Source: Actinoalloteichus hymeniacidonis (GTDB taxonomy: Bacteria; Actinomycetota; Actinomycetes; Mycobacteriales; Pseudonocardiaceae). Taken from it: a DNA stretch of 64,000 nt. The notes beneath the pieces are model-generated. The model made no database searches, was not told where the DNA came from, and saw only the letters and a list, made by a program, of their open reading frames with translations. Numbering within the stretch: position 1 is the first letter of the stretch; each line of letters begins with the position of its first letter. The position numbers and the translations under genes are program-made. Below, in pieces: positions 38,201 to 47,300 of the stretch. The stretch lies in assembly GCF_014203365.1 (NCBI RefSeq), contig NZ_JACHIS010000001.1:3038001-3102000 (forward strand). Direction: 5' to 3'.

Positions 38201-41200
38201 CGCCGATCGTGCTCTCCGGCCGCAATCCGGAAGCGCTGCGGGCCCAGGCCGGTCGACTACGCGACCTGCTCGCCGAGCCCGACGCGCTGCCGTTGGACGT
38301 CGGCTACTCCACGGTCACCACCCGCAGCGTCTTCGAGCACCGACGCGTCGTCACCGGCCACGACGCCGAACAGCTCGTCGAGGAGCTGTCCAGGGTGGCC
38401 GCCGAGGTCGGGCCCGAACTACCGGATGCGGCGGGCCGCGTCGCGTTCCTGTTCACCGGGCAGGGTGCGCAACGCCCCGGAATGGGTTCGGCGCTGTACC
38501 GGGCGTTCCCGGTGTTCGCCGAGGCCCTCGACGAGGTGTGCGCCGAACTGGACGGTCTGCTCGGCCGTTCACTGCGGGAGATCCTGTTCGAGGGCTCCGA
38601 CGACCTGCATCGCACCGAGTTCACCCAGCCCGCGCTGTTCGCCTACGAGGTCGCCCTGTTCGCCCTGGTCCGCTCCTGGGGTTTGACGCCGGATGTCCTG
38701 GCAGGGCATTCCATCGGCGAGGTGGCGGCCGCGTACTGCGCCGGGCTGTGGTCGCTGCCCGACGCGTGTGCCGTGGTCGCCGCGCGGGGCAGACTGATGC
38801 ACGCGATCACGGCGCCGGGGGCGATGGCGGCGATCGGCACCACCGAGGACGAGGTCCGGGCCGCGTTGGAGGCGGACGCCGAGGCCGTCGACATCGCGGC
38901 CGTCAACGGCCCCCGGTCGGTCGTGATCTCCGGCGACGCCGACCGGGTATCGGTGCTCGGCGAGAAGTTCGCCGCCTCGGGTATCCGTGTCAAACGACTG
39001 CAGGTCTCACACGCCTTCCATTCGCCGCTGATGGAGCCCATGCTCGACGACTTCGCCCGGGTGCTGTCCGAAGTCACCTTCAGCACACCGACGATGGACC
39101 TGGTCAGCGGCTTGACCGGCCGGGCGGCGGTCGAGGAGGTCCGCACGGTCGAGTACTGGGTGCGACACGTCCGGCACGCCGTCCGTTTCGCCGACGTGGT
39201 CGCCACCCTGACCACGGCAGGCACCGGGGCGTTCGTGGAGATCGGGCCGGACGGCGTCCTCACCGGAATGACCGCCAACTGCCTGCCCGACGACACCACC
39301 GCCGTGGTGACCGCGACCCAACACCGCGAGCGCGAGGAGACCATCACCCTGATCGCCGCGTTGGGCGGGCTCTACTCCCGAGGCGTCGACGTCGACTGGG
39401 CGGCCTATTTCGCCGGTACGGGTGCTCGCCGAACCGACCTGCCCACTTACCCGTTCCAACGCCAGAGCTACTGGCTGCACACCGCGATCCCGGGCGTCGA
39501 CGACACGCCGGACGACCGTGGCGCGTTGTACGAACTGCGGTGGACCCCGGTCCCCGAGGCGCCCGCGGTCCCGTCGGTGTCGGCAGCCGAGGTGGTCCGC
39601 GTCGACCTGCCCGCCTTCGACGGTGATACGGGCCTGGCCACCCGGACGGCCGTGCTGGACGCGCTGACCAGGGTGCGGACGCTGCTCACCGACGAGGAAC
39701 AGCTCGACAAGCGCGTCGTGGTGTGCACCGAACAGGCCGTCGCCATCGGCGACGAGCCGATCGACCCGGTCCGCGCGGCGGCGCGTGGCCTGTTGCTGTC
39801 CGCGCAGTTGGAGAACCCGGGACGGCTGATCCTGGTCGACACCGACGATCCCGAGGACCTGGATCCGGGGGTGCTCCGGGCCGACGAACCACAGCAGGCG
39901 GTGCGCGCAGGCGCGGTGCTGCTACCGAGACTCACCCGACTTCCCGCCACCCGCCCGGCGCCCGAGACGACGACGGGACCCGCGCCGGAGGGCACCGTGC
40001 TGATCACCGGCGCGACGGGGGCACTCGGTGCACGGCTGGCGGTCCACCTAGCTCGGACCGGTCGCGCCGCCCGGCTCCTACTCCTCAGCCGCAGCGGCCC
40101 GACCGCGCCCAATGCCGACGGGCTGCTGGCCGAGTTGGCCGCCACCGGGGTCCCCGCCGACCTGGTTGCGGCGGATGTCGCCGACCGGGCGCGGCTGGAC
40201 GAGCTACTGGCCGCGATTCCCGCCGAGCAGCCGCTGACCTCGGTGATCCATGTGGCCGGTGTCAACGACGACGCCCCGTTCACCCATCTCGCCGCCGAGC
40301 AGGTGACCAACGTCCTGCGTTCCAAGACCGACGCCGCATTGGCGCTGCACGATGCGACCGCCCATCTCGAACCGAGGCGTTTCATCCTCTTCTCCTCGGC
40401 GGTCGGCTCCCTCGGTAGCGCCGGACAGTCCAACTACGCCGCCGCCAACGCCTCACTGGACGCGCTGGCGGTGCACCGCCGAGCAAACGGACTGCCTGCG
40501 ACGTCGCTGGGTTGGGGCCTGTGGGAGACCGACGACGGGATGGCCGGACAGCTCCGCGAGGTGGACAAGCTTCGGGTGACCCGAGCCGGAATGCTGGCCC
40601 TGAGCCCCGAGGAGGGCATGGAGCTGTTCGACCTCGCGTGGGACAGCGACGCCCCGGTGCTGCTGCCGCTGCGCATGGATCCGACGACGATGGCGGACAA
40701 CGCCGCAGCGGGCACCCTGGCGCCCGTGCTGCGTTCGCTCGTGCCCGCGAGCGCTCTGGCGGCGACCCCCGCCGCCCCGACGGCCACCGCCGATCCGGCG
40801 CCGGGGTGGGCGGCCCTGCCCGCCGCCGACCGGCGCAGGCAACTGTTGGAACTGGTTCGACAGCGGGCCGGGGTGGTGCTCAACCTGCCCACCGAGGAAT
40901 TCCAGGACAGCAAGAGGCTGTTCCGGGACTTCGGTTTCGACTCGCTCACCGGGGTCGAACTGCGCAACGCGGTCTCCTCGGCGGTCGGCGTGCCGCTGTC
41001 GGCGGCGATGGTCTTCGACCACCCCACACCGGACGAGCTGGTCGACCACATCGAGGACGAGATCCTGCGGCGGGCGGCACCGACGGCGTTGCCGATTCTG
41101 GCCCAGCTCGACCAGCTGGAGGCCGCCGTGGCCGAGCTCGACCCGTCCGAGGGCGTCCGCCAAGAGGTCGAATCACGGCTGCGGGACCTGGTCGCAGCCT

Positions 41201-41331
41201 GGAGCGCCACCCCGGCCGCCACCGTCGCGGCCGAGACGGACCCCGACACCGGAACCGTCGATGACCGGCTCGCCGACGCCAGCGACGACGACATCCTCGC
41301 CTTCATCCGTAACGAGTTCGGCAAGCAGTGA
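29242..41331 (+). CDS. Type I modular PKS gene B: extension modules 4-6
   Basis: This 4029-residue synthase has, in order, an N-terminal docking coil (ATDERVAQYLKKVTADLQ), KS-AT-ACP (module 4), KS-AT-KR-ACP (module 5), KS-AT-KR-ACP (module 6) and a docking tail (DDDILAFIRNEFGKQ). The GTG at 29242 begins the classic docking coil and has GGAG nine bases before it. The frame is open back to 29029, but that part is a shadow of gene A. The coil type fits the tail of gene A. One TTA codon occurs at 30418. This protein places the unreduced ketone and the hydroxyl used for the predicted spiroketal. Confidence 0.98.
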   Translation: MATDERVAQYLKKVTADLQRTRQKLRELESANSEPIAIVAMSCRYPGSVGSPEQLWELLADQRDPLQPFPTDRGWDSGRLGPEVTRRGGFLDNAGDFDAGFFGISPREALAMDPQQRLLLETAWEAVERAGIDPAALRGSDTGVFVGLADQHYGPRDAAAGDEVIGNLLTGTTNSVASGRLAYVLGTEGPALSIDTACSSSLVALHLAIQALRGGECSAALVGGAAVMANPDLYVEFAEQQGLAADARCKSFAAAADGTGWGEGVAMLLVQRLSTARAAGNPVLAVVRGSAINSDGISNGLTAPNGPSQQRLIRQALEDAQLSAGQVDAVEAHGTGTRLGDPVEAQALLATYGQDRDQPLLLGSIKSNIGHTQAAAGLAGVIKMVLALGHGRLPATRHVDAPTPQVDWTTGSVELTTEARDWPETGRPRRGAVSAFGISGTNAHVILEQAPTRPDDEPASPVERPVRALLLSARDDGALRAQGALIESYARTHPDHDLSSALATTRARLTHRAVVVGADDESLLTGLRSVADGEPDPAVVRGRTRAPGRLAFLFSGQGSQRPGMAAGLRAAYPVFAEAFDEIAGHFDALLPQPLAEVIDDPELLDRTRYTQPALFAVEVALCRLLASWDVVPDVLLGHSIGEIAAAHVAGVFSLADACRLVAARGRLMDELPDGGAMAAVEIPEGELPALLAETGCDVEIAAVNGPSSLVVAGDVDSVAAVVAACIGRGGRARRLPVSHAFHSARMEPMLERFREVAATIAYSAPTRTIVSDLTGSPVSAAEIGTPDYWVRQVRQTVRFAEGMGRLAADGVTGYLEIGPGGLTPMALENLAEADTPAAVAVTLRRDQPEPESLLTALAELYVAGTPIGWDRIVAAPGAPRLDLPTYPFQRERYWLNSGTETSRPAVIAAAPRRSGRPEHPLAGLDAEELTHRLLAGVRSAAAAALGHRDRSAIAADQAFVELGMDSLASVRLRDMLVQDTGLALPATLVFDHPTPAAVVAFLREELLGGAQRVVTRRRAAADDDPVVIVGMSCRFPGGVRNAEDLWRLLSEGTDAVGRFPTDRGWDTSTLGDDVARLGGFLDSVADFDAGFFGISPREALGMDPQQRLLLETAWEALEHAGIDAADLRGSRTGVFAGVAGSDYADLLTGVTEAEGYVMTGTSTSVVSGRLSYVLGLEGPSVTVDTACSSSLVALHMAARALGEGECDLALASGVTVMSTPAGISLVSQVGALAGDGRCKAFGADADGTGWGEGVGVVVLQRRSEALRAGNPILATVAGTAINSDGASNGLTAPNGPSQQRVIRDALADAGLDPADVDLLEAHGTGTALGDPIEAHALQATYGADRTEPLWLGSLKSNIAHTMAAAGIAGVIKSVLALRHARMPRTLHAEEPSTKIDWSAGTLRLLTEERAWPDPGRPRRAAVSAFGMSGTNAHVILAEADPVEPSEAPADSPDTDSGALPLALSGRTPEALQAQAVGLAAYLDRRPDVNLPAVARTLLRRTAFEHRSVVIGQDRHRLLDGVRAVAEGRPHDDVVTEPAKAFDRGPVWVFPGYGAQWDGMAVELLDTAPVFAARWAECDAAFAAQLGWSITDVARGAAAPEDVSEILVNQALLFSTMVSLAELWRSYGITPAAVIGSSQGEVAAACVAGVLSLSDCVTILARRVWRAVALSRPSGLATLAASVTEVESWTARFEGVEIGVVNSPQAVTVSGDQQAIEELVAEARENGVRAKLMAATYASHSAHMEPLRDDLLVDLAEVTPLTGTVPFFSTVTVDWTQPGEVDGEYWYRNMRERVQLAPAVTALLDQGFRAFLEVSAHPLLVGPINETAEASDVAATVVGSLRRDEGGLRRILTSLARLHAEGVRADLGRSFDGGGHLDDLPSYAFQRRRFWPAETDRPRGTGDPADDRFWQAVTDHDVDTLAATLGMTEKSGLDTVVPALADWHRNRSERAQLDSWLYRVDWAPLPAAPPGRLTGTWLVLVSDGHGCPAAVDIVADRADRAIVVPVPEPGTDTGADAAELGESIRASVGADPLAGVLCLTGLDERPVTAYPDTTRGAAALLVVVRALDAAAQTAPLWCATSGAVAVEATDGPAAPLQAIVWGLGRCIGLEKPKTWGGLLDLPAEWDESTAALAAGTLIGTDGEDQVAIRAEGRYTSRVHRAPDLAATPGWSAAGATVLITGGTGALGSQVARFLADQGARRIILTSRRGAAAPGAAELLAEVRDIGAEAVVLPCDTADRASVAAMLREAQGDGVLIDAVIHAAGVGDGGPIEEAEVQQLARVSAGKVTGIVNLEAELDPGQLRAVVYFSSGVAVWGAGDHGVYAGANAYLDARAAQRTAEGVPTWSIAWGPWAGEAGMVSVEAYDTLRRTGLPVMDPEATVRALGRVLTGDGGALLVVEVNWSNFISVFTAQRPSALLADLTGALPTDAAPKTGSGLAAKLEGLDPQARTEAVRDVVHQQVATVLGHTDKNAVDSGRAFFDIGFDSLTAVELRDRLVAAIGVPLQSTLIFNYPSVDELTRYLDEEVLTTRSAPAEPTIIRAAVADQSDPIVIVGMSCRFPGGIDTPERMWEALEAGSDMVAGLPENRGWPLGTLYDPDPDTPRKTYIERGAFLYDATEFDPRFFGISPREAATMDPQHRVLLETSWEAFERSGIDPHSLRGTRTGVYLGMTHQFYGERVRAAGPELEGYLVTGGAAAVGSGRISYVLGLEGPSITVDTACSSSLVTLHMAAQALRAGECDLAINAGVAVMSDPTSLLVFSRQRGLARDGHCKAFDAAADGFALGEGAGVIVMERLSDARANGHRVLATVLGSAINQDGASNGLTAPSGPSQQRVIRAALANAGLGTADVDLIEAHGTGTKLGDPIEADALLATHGQGRTEPAWLGSFKSNVGHTQAAAGVAGVIKSVLAMRHAVMPQTLHVEEPTPHVDWTAGQVRLLTEARPWPQGARPRRAAVSGFGISGTNAHVILEEAPPEEPDARESIAAVPTPIVLSGRNPEALRAQAGRLRDLLAEPDALPLDVGYSTVTTRSVFEHRRVVTGHDAEQLVEELSRVAAEVGPELPDAAGRVAFLFTGQGAQRPGMGSALYRAFPVFAEALDEVCAELDGLLGRSLREILFEGSDDLHRTEFTQPALFAYEVALFALVRSWGLTPDVLAGHSIGEVAAAYCAGLWSLPDACAVVAARGRLMHAITAPGAMAAIGTTEDEVRAALEADAEAVDIAAVNGPRSVVISGDADRVSVLGEKFAASGIRVKRLQVSHAFHSPLMEPMLDDFARVLSEVTFSTPTMDLVSGLTGRAAVEEVRTVEYWVRHVRHAVRFADVVATLTTAGTGAFVEIGPDGVLTGMTANCLPDDTTAVVTATQHREREETITLIAALGGLYSRGVDVDWAAYFAGTGARRTDLPTYPFQRQSYWLHTAIPGVDDTPDDRGALYELRWTPVPEAPAVPSVSAAEVVRVDLPAFDGDTGLATRTAVLDALTRVRTLLTDEEQLDKRVVVCTEQAVAIGDEPIDPVRAAARGLLLSAQLENPGRLILVDTDDPEDLDPGVLRADEPQQAVRAGAVLLPRLTRLPATRPAPETTTGPAPEGTVLITGATGALGARLAVHLARTGRAARLLLLSRSGPTAPNADGLLAELAATGVPADLVAADVADRARLDELLAAIPAEQPLTSVIHVAGVNDDAPFTHLAAEQVTNVLRSKTDAALALHDATAHLEPRRFILFSSAVGSLGSAGQSNYAAANASLDALAVHRRANGLPATSLGWGLWETDDGMAGQLREVDKLRVTRAGMLALSPEEGMELFDLAWDSDAPVLLPLRMDPTTMADNAAAGTLAPVLRSLVPASALAATPAAPTATADPAPGWAALPAADRRRQLLELVRQRAGVVLNLPTEEFQDSKRLFRDFGFDSLTGVELRNAVSSAVGVPLSAAMVFDHPTPDELVDHIEDEILRRAAPTALPILAQLDQLEAAVAELDPSEGVRQEVESRLRDLVAAWSATPAATVAAETDPDTGTVDDRLADASDDDILAFIRNEFGKQ
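29341..32280 (+). other. PKS B module 4: KS - AT (malonyl) - ACP, no reductive domains
   Basis: The KS has the active Cys (IDTACSSSL). The AT has GHSIG (31150-31164) and HAFH (31456-31467), so malonyl. Within about 90 bases of the AT's end (YPFQRERYW) the ACP begins; its motif is LGMDSLASVRL. There is no room for a KR, so the beta-keto group is kept. In the predicted chain this ketone becomes the spiroketal carbon. Confidence 0.92.
32300..36850 (+). other. PKS B module 5: KS - AT (atypical) - KR (A2) - ACP
   Basis: The KS is intact, but the motif around its second catalytic His reads SNIAHTMAAAG rather than [11 protein letters not shown]. The AT keeps YASH (34447-34458), as in methylmalonyl enzymes. 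Its nucleophile motif is GSSQG (34144-34158) instead of GHSQG, and its first motif is GYGAQ (33892-33906) instead of GQGAQ. The KR has TGGTGALG, Trp at minus 8 and His at minus 3 from the Tyr (VWGAGDHGVYAGANA), which is A2 type. The ACP motif is [10 protein letters not shown]. The extender unit is uncertain; methylmalonyl is the default guess. Confidence 0.85.
36880..41331 (+). other. PKS B module 6: KS - AT (malonyl) - KR (B type) - ACP and docking tail
   Basis: The KS has the active Cys and both His. The AT has GHSIG (38704-38718) and HAFH (39010-39021), so malonyl. The KR has TGATGALG, NDD in place of LDD (GVNDDAPF, with the key Asp kept) and SNYAAANA. This is B type, giving a D-hydroxyl. 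The ACP motif is GFDSLTGVEL. The hydroxyl made here is the second one placed for spiroketal closure. Confidence 0.92.
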
Positions 41332-41364
41332 CGTGTATGAGCTCGACGAGCGGGAGTGAAACCG

Positions 41365-44300
41365 ATGGCCACTGACAACGAACTCCGGGACGCCCTCAAG
41401 TGGGTCACCGCGGACCTGCACAAGTCGAAGCGGCGGATCAGCGAGCTGGAGTCGCAGCACGACGAACCGGTGGCCATCGTCGGCATGGCCTGCCGTCTGC
41501 CGGGCGGGGTGCGCTCTCCGGAGGACCTCTGGAACCTGGTGCACACCGGTACAGACGCGATCGGCGAGTTCCCGGCCGACCGTGGCTGGCCCCTCGACGA
41601 GCTCTATCACCCCGACCCGGACAACCCCGGTACCTGCTACACCCGCGAGGGCGGCTTCCTCTACGACGTCGCCGACTTCGATCCGGAGTTCTTCGGTATC
41701 TCCCCGCGCGAGGCCACCGGGATGGACCCGCAGCAGCGTCAGCTGTTGGAGGCGTCCTGGGAGGTCCTCGAACGGGCGGGCATCGACATCGCCGGTCTGC
41801 GAGGCAGCCGCACCGGTGTCTTCGCGGGCATCTCCCAGCAGGATTACGCGCTGCTGCTGAACGCAGCACCGGGCGGCATGGACGGACACGCGACCACCGG
41901 CACGTCCAACAGCGTGGTCTCCGGGCGGATCTCCTATGTGCTCGGTCTGGAGGGACCGTCCATCACGGTCGACACCGCCTGCTCGTCCTCGTTGGTGGCG
42001 CTGCACCTCGCCGTGCGAGCGCTACGCAGCGGGGAATGCGACCTGGCGTTGGCGGGCGGGGTCACCGTCATGTCCAGCACCGCAGCGCTGGTCACGCTGT
42101 CGCGGCAGCGGGCCCTCGCCCCGGACGGCCGTTCCAAGGCATTCAGCGACGACGCCAACGGCACCGGCTGGGGCGAGGGCGTCTCGGTGCTGGCGGTGGA
42201 ACGGCTGTCCGACGCGCAGCGCAACGGGCACCCGATCGTCGGGATCATCCGGGGCACCGCCGTGAACTCCGACGGCGCCTCGAACGGCTTGACCGCGCCG
42301 AACGGACCGTCGCAGCAACGCGTCATCCGAGCCGCCCTGGCCGACGCCAAGGTCGCCGCGGGCGACATCGACGTGGTCGAGGCGCACGGCACCGGAACCT
42401 CTCTCGGCGACCCGATCGAGGCCGACGCGCTGTTGGCCACCTACGGACGGACCCGAGGACCGGACCGGGCACTGTGGCTGGGCTCCATCAAATCCAACAT
42501 CGGCCACACCCAGGCCGCAGCGGGCATCGCGGGTGTGATCAAGATGGTGCAGGCGATGCGGCACCAGACGATGCCGCGCACCCTGCACGCGGAACGACCC
42601 TCCACCTTCGTGGACTGGTCGGCGGGCACGGTGCGATTGCTGCAGTCCGAACGGGACTGGCCCTCCGACGGGCGGCCGCGCCGAGCCGGGGTGTCGTCCT
42701 TCGGGATCAGCGGCACCAACGCGCATGTGATCGTCGAACAGGCTCCCGTCGCCGAGGAACCGGCGGCGGCCGTTGTCCCGGCGGAGGAGATCGGCGCGAC
42801 GCTGCCGTGGGTGCTGTCCGCGCGCTCGGAGCCCGCGCTGCGCGGCCAGGCCCGGCGACTGCTCGCCCACCTCGCAGACCGGCCGGAGCTCTCGGCTGCC
42901 GACGTCGGCCTGTCGCTGGCGACCACCCGAACCGCACTGGAACATCGGGTCGCCCTGCTCGGCGGTGACCGGGACGAACTGTCCACCCGACTGACCGCCT
43001 TCGCCGAGGACACCGCAGATCAGGACGCCGACGTCATCGAGGCCGCCGCCACGCCGGGCCCGGTGGTGTTCGTCTTCGGCGGACAGGGTGGCCAGTGGCC
43101 GGAGATGGCCCATGGATTACTGGCGGAGTCCCCGGTCTTCGCGGCCGAGGCGGCCCGCTGCGCCGAGGTGCTCGCCGAGTTCCTGGACTGGGATGTGCTC
43201 GACGTGCTGCGTGGCGCGCCGGATGCGCCGTCGATGAGCCGGACCGATGTGATCCAGCCCGTGCTGTTCACGCTCATGGTCAGCCTGGCCGCCCTGTGGC
43301 GCAGCGCCGGGGTCCACCCGGCCGCGGTGGTGGGTCATTCCCAGGGCGAGATCGTCGCCGCGTACGTGGCGGGCGGGATCAGTCTGCGCGACGCCGCACG
43401 GGTGGTCGCGTTGCGCAGCAAGGCGATGAGCCTGGTGGACGGCCGGATGGCCTCGGTGGTGTTGAGCGCCGAGGACACCCGGGCCAGGTTGGCCCGCTAC
43501 GAGGGCCTGCTGTCGTTGGCCGCGGTCAACGGGCCGAGCTCCTCCACGGTGGGCGGGGACCCCGAGGCGTGCCGGGAGTTCGTCGCCGAATGCGAGCGAG
43601 ACGGCATCCGGGCCCGCATCATCACCGGTGTCGCCACCGCAGGCCACTCCGTGTTGCTCGACCCGTTGCGGGACGGGATGTTGGAGACCCTGGCCCCGGT
43701 CCAGCCGATGACCGGCACCATCCCGTTCTACTCGACGCTGACCGGCGCGGTGATCGACACCGCGACCCTGGACGCCGACTACTGGTACCGCAACGCCCGA
43801 CACACCGTGTTGTTCGAGCCCACCGCCCGGACGCTGCTGGCCGACGGGCACACGGTGTTCCTGGAGATCTCGCCGCATCCGATGCTCGCCGTGCCGGTCC
43901 GGGAGATCATCGAGGACACCGGCCACGCCGCGTCGGCCACCGGCACCCTGGTCCGTGGCTGCGGTGGGATGAGTCAGTTCCGCCGTGCGTTGGCGCGTGT
44001 GTTCGTCCACGGCGGCACCGTCGACCTCTCGGGGCTGTTCCCCGGCGGCGACCGCGTCGAACTGCCGACGTACGCCTTCCAGCACCAGCACCTCTGGGCC
44101 ACGATCCACGCCGGTACCGGCGACGCGGGGGCGCTGGGCCTGCGGTCCCTCGACCACCCCGTACTCGGGGGCGCGATGGTGCTCGCCGACGGCGACGGTG
44201 TGGTGCTCACCGGGCGACTCGATCTGTCCCGCCAACCGTGGTTGGCCGACCACCCGGTCGGCGACCGGATCCTGTTCCCTGGCACCGGTCTGCTCGACCT

Positions 44301-47300
44301 CGCCGTGTTGGCGGGCGATCAGGTCGGCTGCGCCCAGGTGGACGAGCTGACCCTGCAGGTGCCGATGGTGCTGCCGACCACGGGTGGACTGGTCGTCCAG
44401 GTCCGGGTGGAGGCGCAGGCCTCGGACGGCGCCCGCGAGTTCGGTATCTACAGCCGCCTGCGGGACGAGACCACCGAACTGGGCTGGACCCGACACGCCT
44501 CCGGTGTGCTGGCACAGCCGACGAACGCACCCGGGGTGGACGGGCTGACCGCGTGGCCGCCCGCAGGGTTGGACGAGGTCGACGGCGCGGCGCACTACGA
44601 GCGGATGGCCGCCGCCGGTTACGGCTACGGCCCGCTCTTCCAGGGGCTACGGCGGCTGTGGCAGGGCGACGGCGAGGTGTACGCGGAGGCGGCCCTGCCG
44701 GAGGCCGCGCATTCCGACGCGGGTCGCTTCGGTCTGCATCCCGCGCTGCTCGACTCGGCGCTGCATGCCTCGTTCGTGCTCGGCGACGGCCAGGACGACG
44801 TCCGGCTGCCCTTCTCCTGGCGAGGGGTCCGCCTGCACGCGGGCGGCGCCACCCTGATCCGGATCCGCATGACGTTGACCGGCCCGGATTCGGTCTCGAT
44901 CGAGGTCGCCGACACCACCGGCGAGCCGGTGCTGACCGCCGAGAACCTCGTGGTCCGGCCCCTGGGCAAGGGCGACGTGGTCCCCGCCCGCGACGAGGCG
45001 CTGCACCAGGTGCGCTGGCCGGAGTTGGCGACACCCATCGAGCAGACACCGGTCGCCAGGGCGGTGCTACGTGTCGAGGGCCCGCAGTTGCCCGACGGCG
45101 TGCTTCCCGGAGCGGCCGTCGCCACCGGACTCGATGACCTGGCTGCGGTGTTCGAGGGCGTGGGAACGCCTGCGGACGTGGTGGTCGCGGCGGGCGGCGA
45201 CGAGTCGTGGCCGCCGGTGCTGGCCGCTCTGGACCTGTTGAAGAGCTGGCTGGCCGATCGCCGCTTCGATGATGCGCGTCTGGTGTTCGTCACCACCGCA
45301 GCGGTCGGCGTGGAACCGGAGTCGACGGTCACCGACCTGTCGGGCTCCGGTGTGTGGGGGCTGCTGCGCTCGGCCCAATCCGAGCACCCGGGCCGATTCG
45401 CGATCGTCGATGTGGACGACACGGCCGACTCCTGGACACAGCTGCCCTCGGCGCTGGCCACCGGGGAGGTGCAGGTCGCGGTCCGAGGTGGGGTGCTGCG
45501 GGTTCCTCGACTCGGACGCTGGGACCGCGCGGGCGTGATGCTGCCGCCGCCCGGCGAGGCGGCCTGGCGGGTCGGAAACCGCCAGCCGGGCACCATCGAG
45601 GGCTTGGAACTGGAGCCGTACCCGGAGGTGCTCGGCGCACTGACCGAGGGCGAGATCCGTGTCGACATTCGGGCCGCAGGCCTGAACTTCAAGGACGTCG
45701 TCGTCGCGTTGAACCTGGTCCCCGGCCTGTCCGGGCTCGGTGGCGAGGTCGCGGGCGTGGTCGGCGCCGTCGGACCGGGGGTGACCCGGTTCGCGGTGGG
45801 CGACCGGGTGATGGGCATGACCGCCGAGTCGCTCGGTCCGGTCGGGATCACCGACGAGCGGCTTCTCGCGCCGATGCCCGCGGGATGGACCTTCGAGGAG
45901 GCGGCGTCGGTTCCGGTCGCCTTCCTCACCGCGTACATGGGACTGGTCGACCTCGCCCAGGTCCAGCCGGGCGAGCGACTCCTCGTACACGCGGCGGCGG
46001 GCGGTGTCGGCACCGCCGCGGTGCAACTCGCCCGCCACCTCGGGTTGGAGGTCTATGCCACCGCGAGCCCGGCCAAGCAACACCGGCTCCGGGACTGGGG
46101 AATCCCCGACGACCGGATCGCCAACTCCCGCACCCTGGACTTCGAGGACGCCTTCCGGGCGGCCAGCGGTGGCGCCGGTGTCGACGTGGTCCTGGACTGT
46201 CTGGCAGGCGAGTTCGTCGACGCCGGTCTGCGGCTGCTCTCCCCGGGCGGCCGATTCCTGGAGATGGGTAAGACCGACAAACGCGACGCCGAGCAGGTCG
46301 CCCGCGACTATCCGGGTGTCCGGTACCGGGTCTACGACCTGATGGAGGCCGGTCGAGACCGGCTCGGTGAGATGCTGACCGAGATCGCCGCACTCATCGA
46401 ACAGGGCGAGATCCGCCCGCCCACGGTGAACGTCTTCGACGTCCGGCGGGCTCGGACCGCATTCCGCTCCCTGAGCCAGGCCGCGCTGATCGGCAAAGCG
46501 GTGCTGAGCGTGCCGAAGCCGCTCGATCCGGCCGGGACCGTGCTGGTCACCGGCGGTCTGGGCATGCTCGGTGCGTTGCTCGCCCGCCACCTGGTCGCCG
46601 AGTACGGCGTCCGCCACCTGGTGCTGACCGGCAGACGTGGTCCCGAGACGCCCGGGGCAGCCGAGCTGGTCGCCGACCTCGCCGCGCAGGGCGCCCAGGC
46701 CACGGTCGTGGCCTGTGATGTCACCGATCGGGAGGCGGTGACGCACCTGGTGCGGGCCGTGCCCGAGGCCCATCCGCTGACCGGCGTGGTGCACACCGCA
46801 GGTGCGCTCGAGGACGGCCTGATCGAGACGCTGACCGTCGAGCAGACCGTCCGCGTGCTGCGGGCCAAGGTGGACAGTGCGCTGGTGCTCGACGAACTGA
46901 CCAGGGACCTCGATCTGGCGATCTTCGTGCTGTTCTCCTCGTTGGCGGGCACGATGGGCGGGCCGGGGCAGGGCAACTACGCGGCGGCCAACGCGATGCT
47001 CGACGGGCTCGCTCAACGTCGCCGTGCCACCGGTCGGGCCGCGGTATCGCTGGCCTGGGGTTTCTGGTCGCAACGCAGTGAGATGTCCGCGCACCTCAGC
47101 GACGGGGACCTGGCCCGTTTCAGTCGGGGCGGCGCGCACCTGATCTCCGAGGAAGAGGGTCTGGGCCTGTTCGACGCGGCGCTGCGCACCGGCCTGCCCA
47201 CACTCGCCCCCGCACCCTTCGACACCGCGGCCTTGGCCGCGCAGGGCGACGCGTTGTCGCCGATCCTGCGTGGCCTGGTCCGCCCGGTGACCCGACGTCG

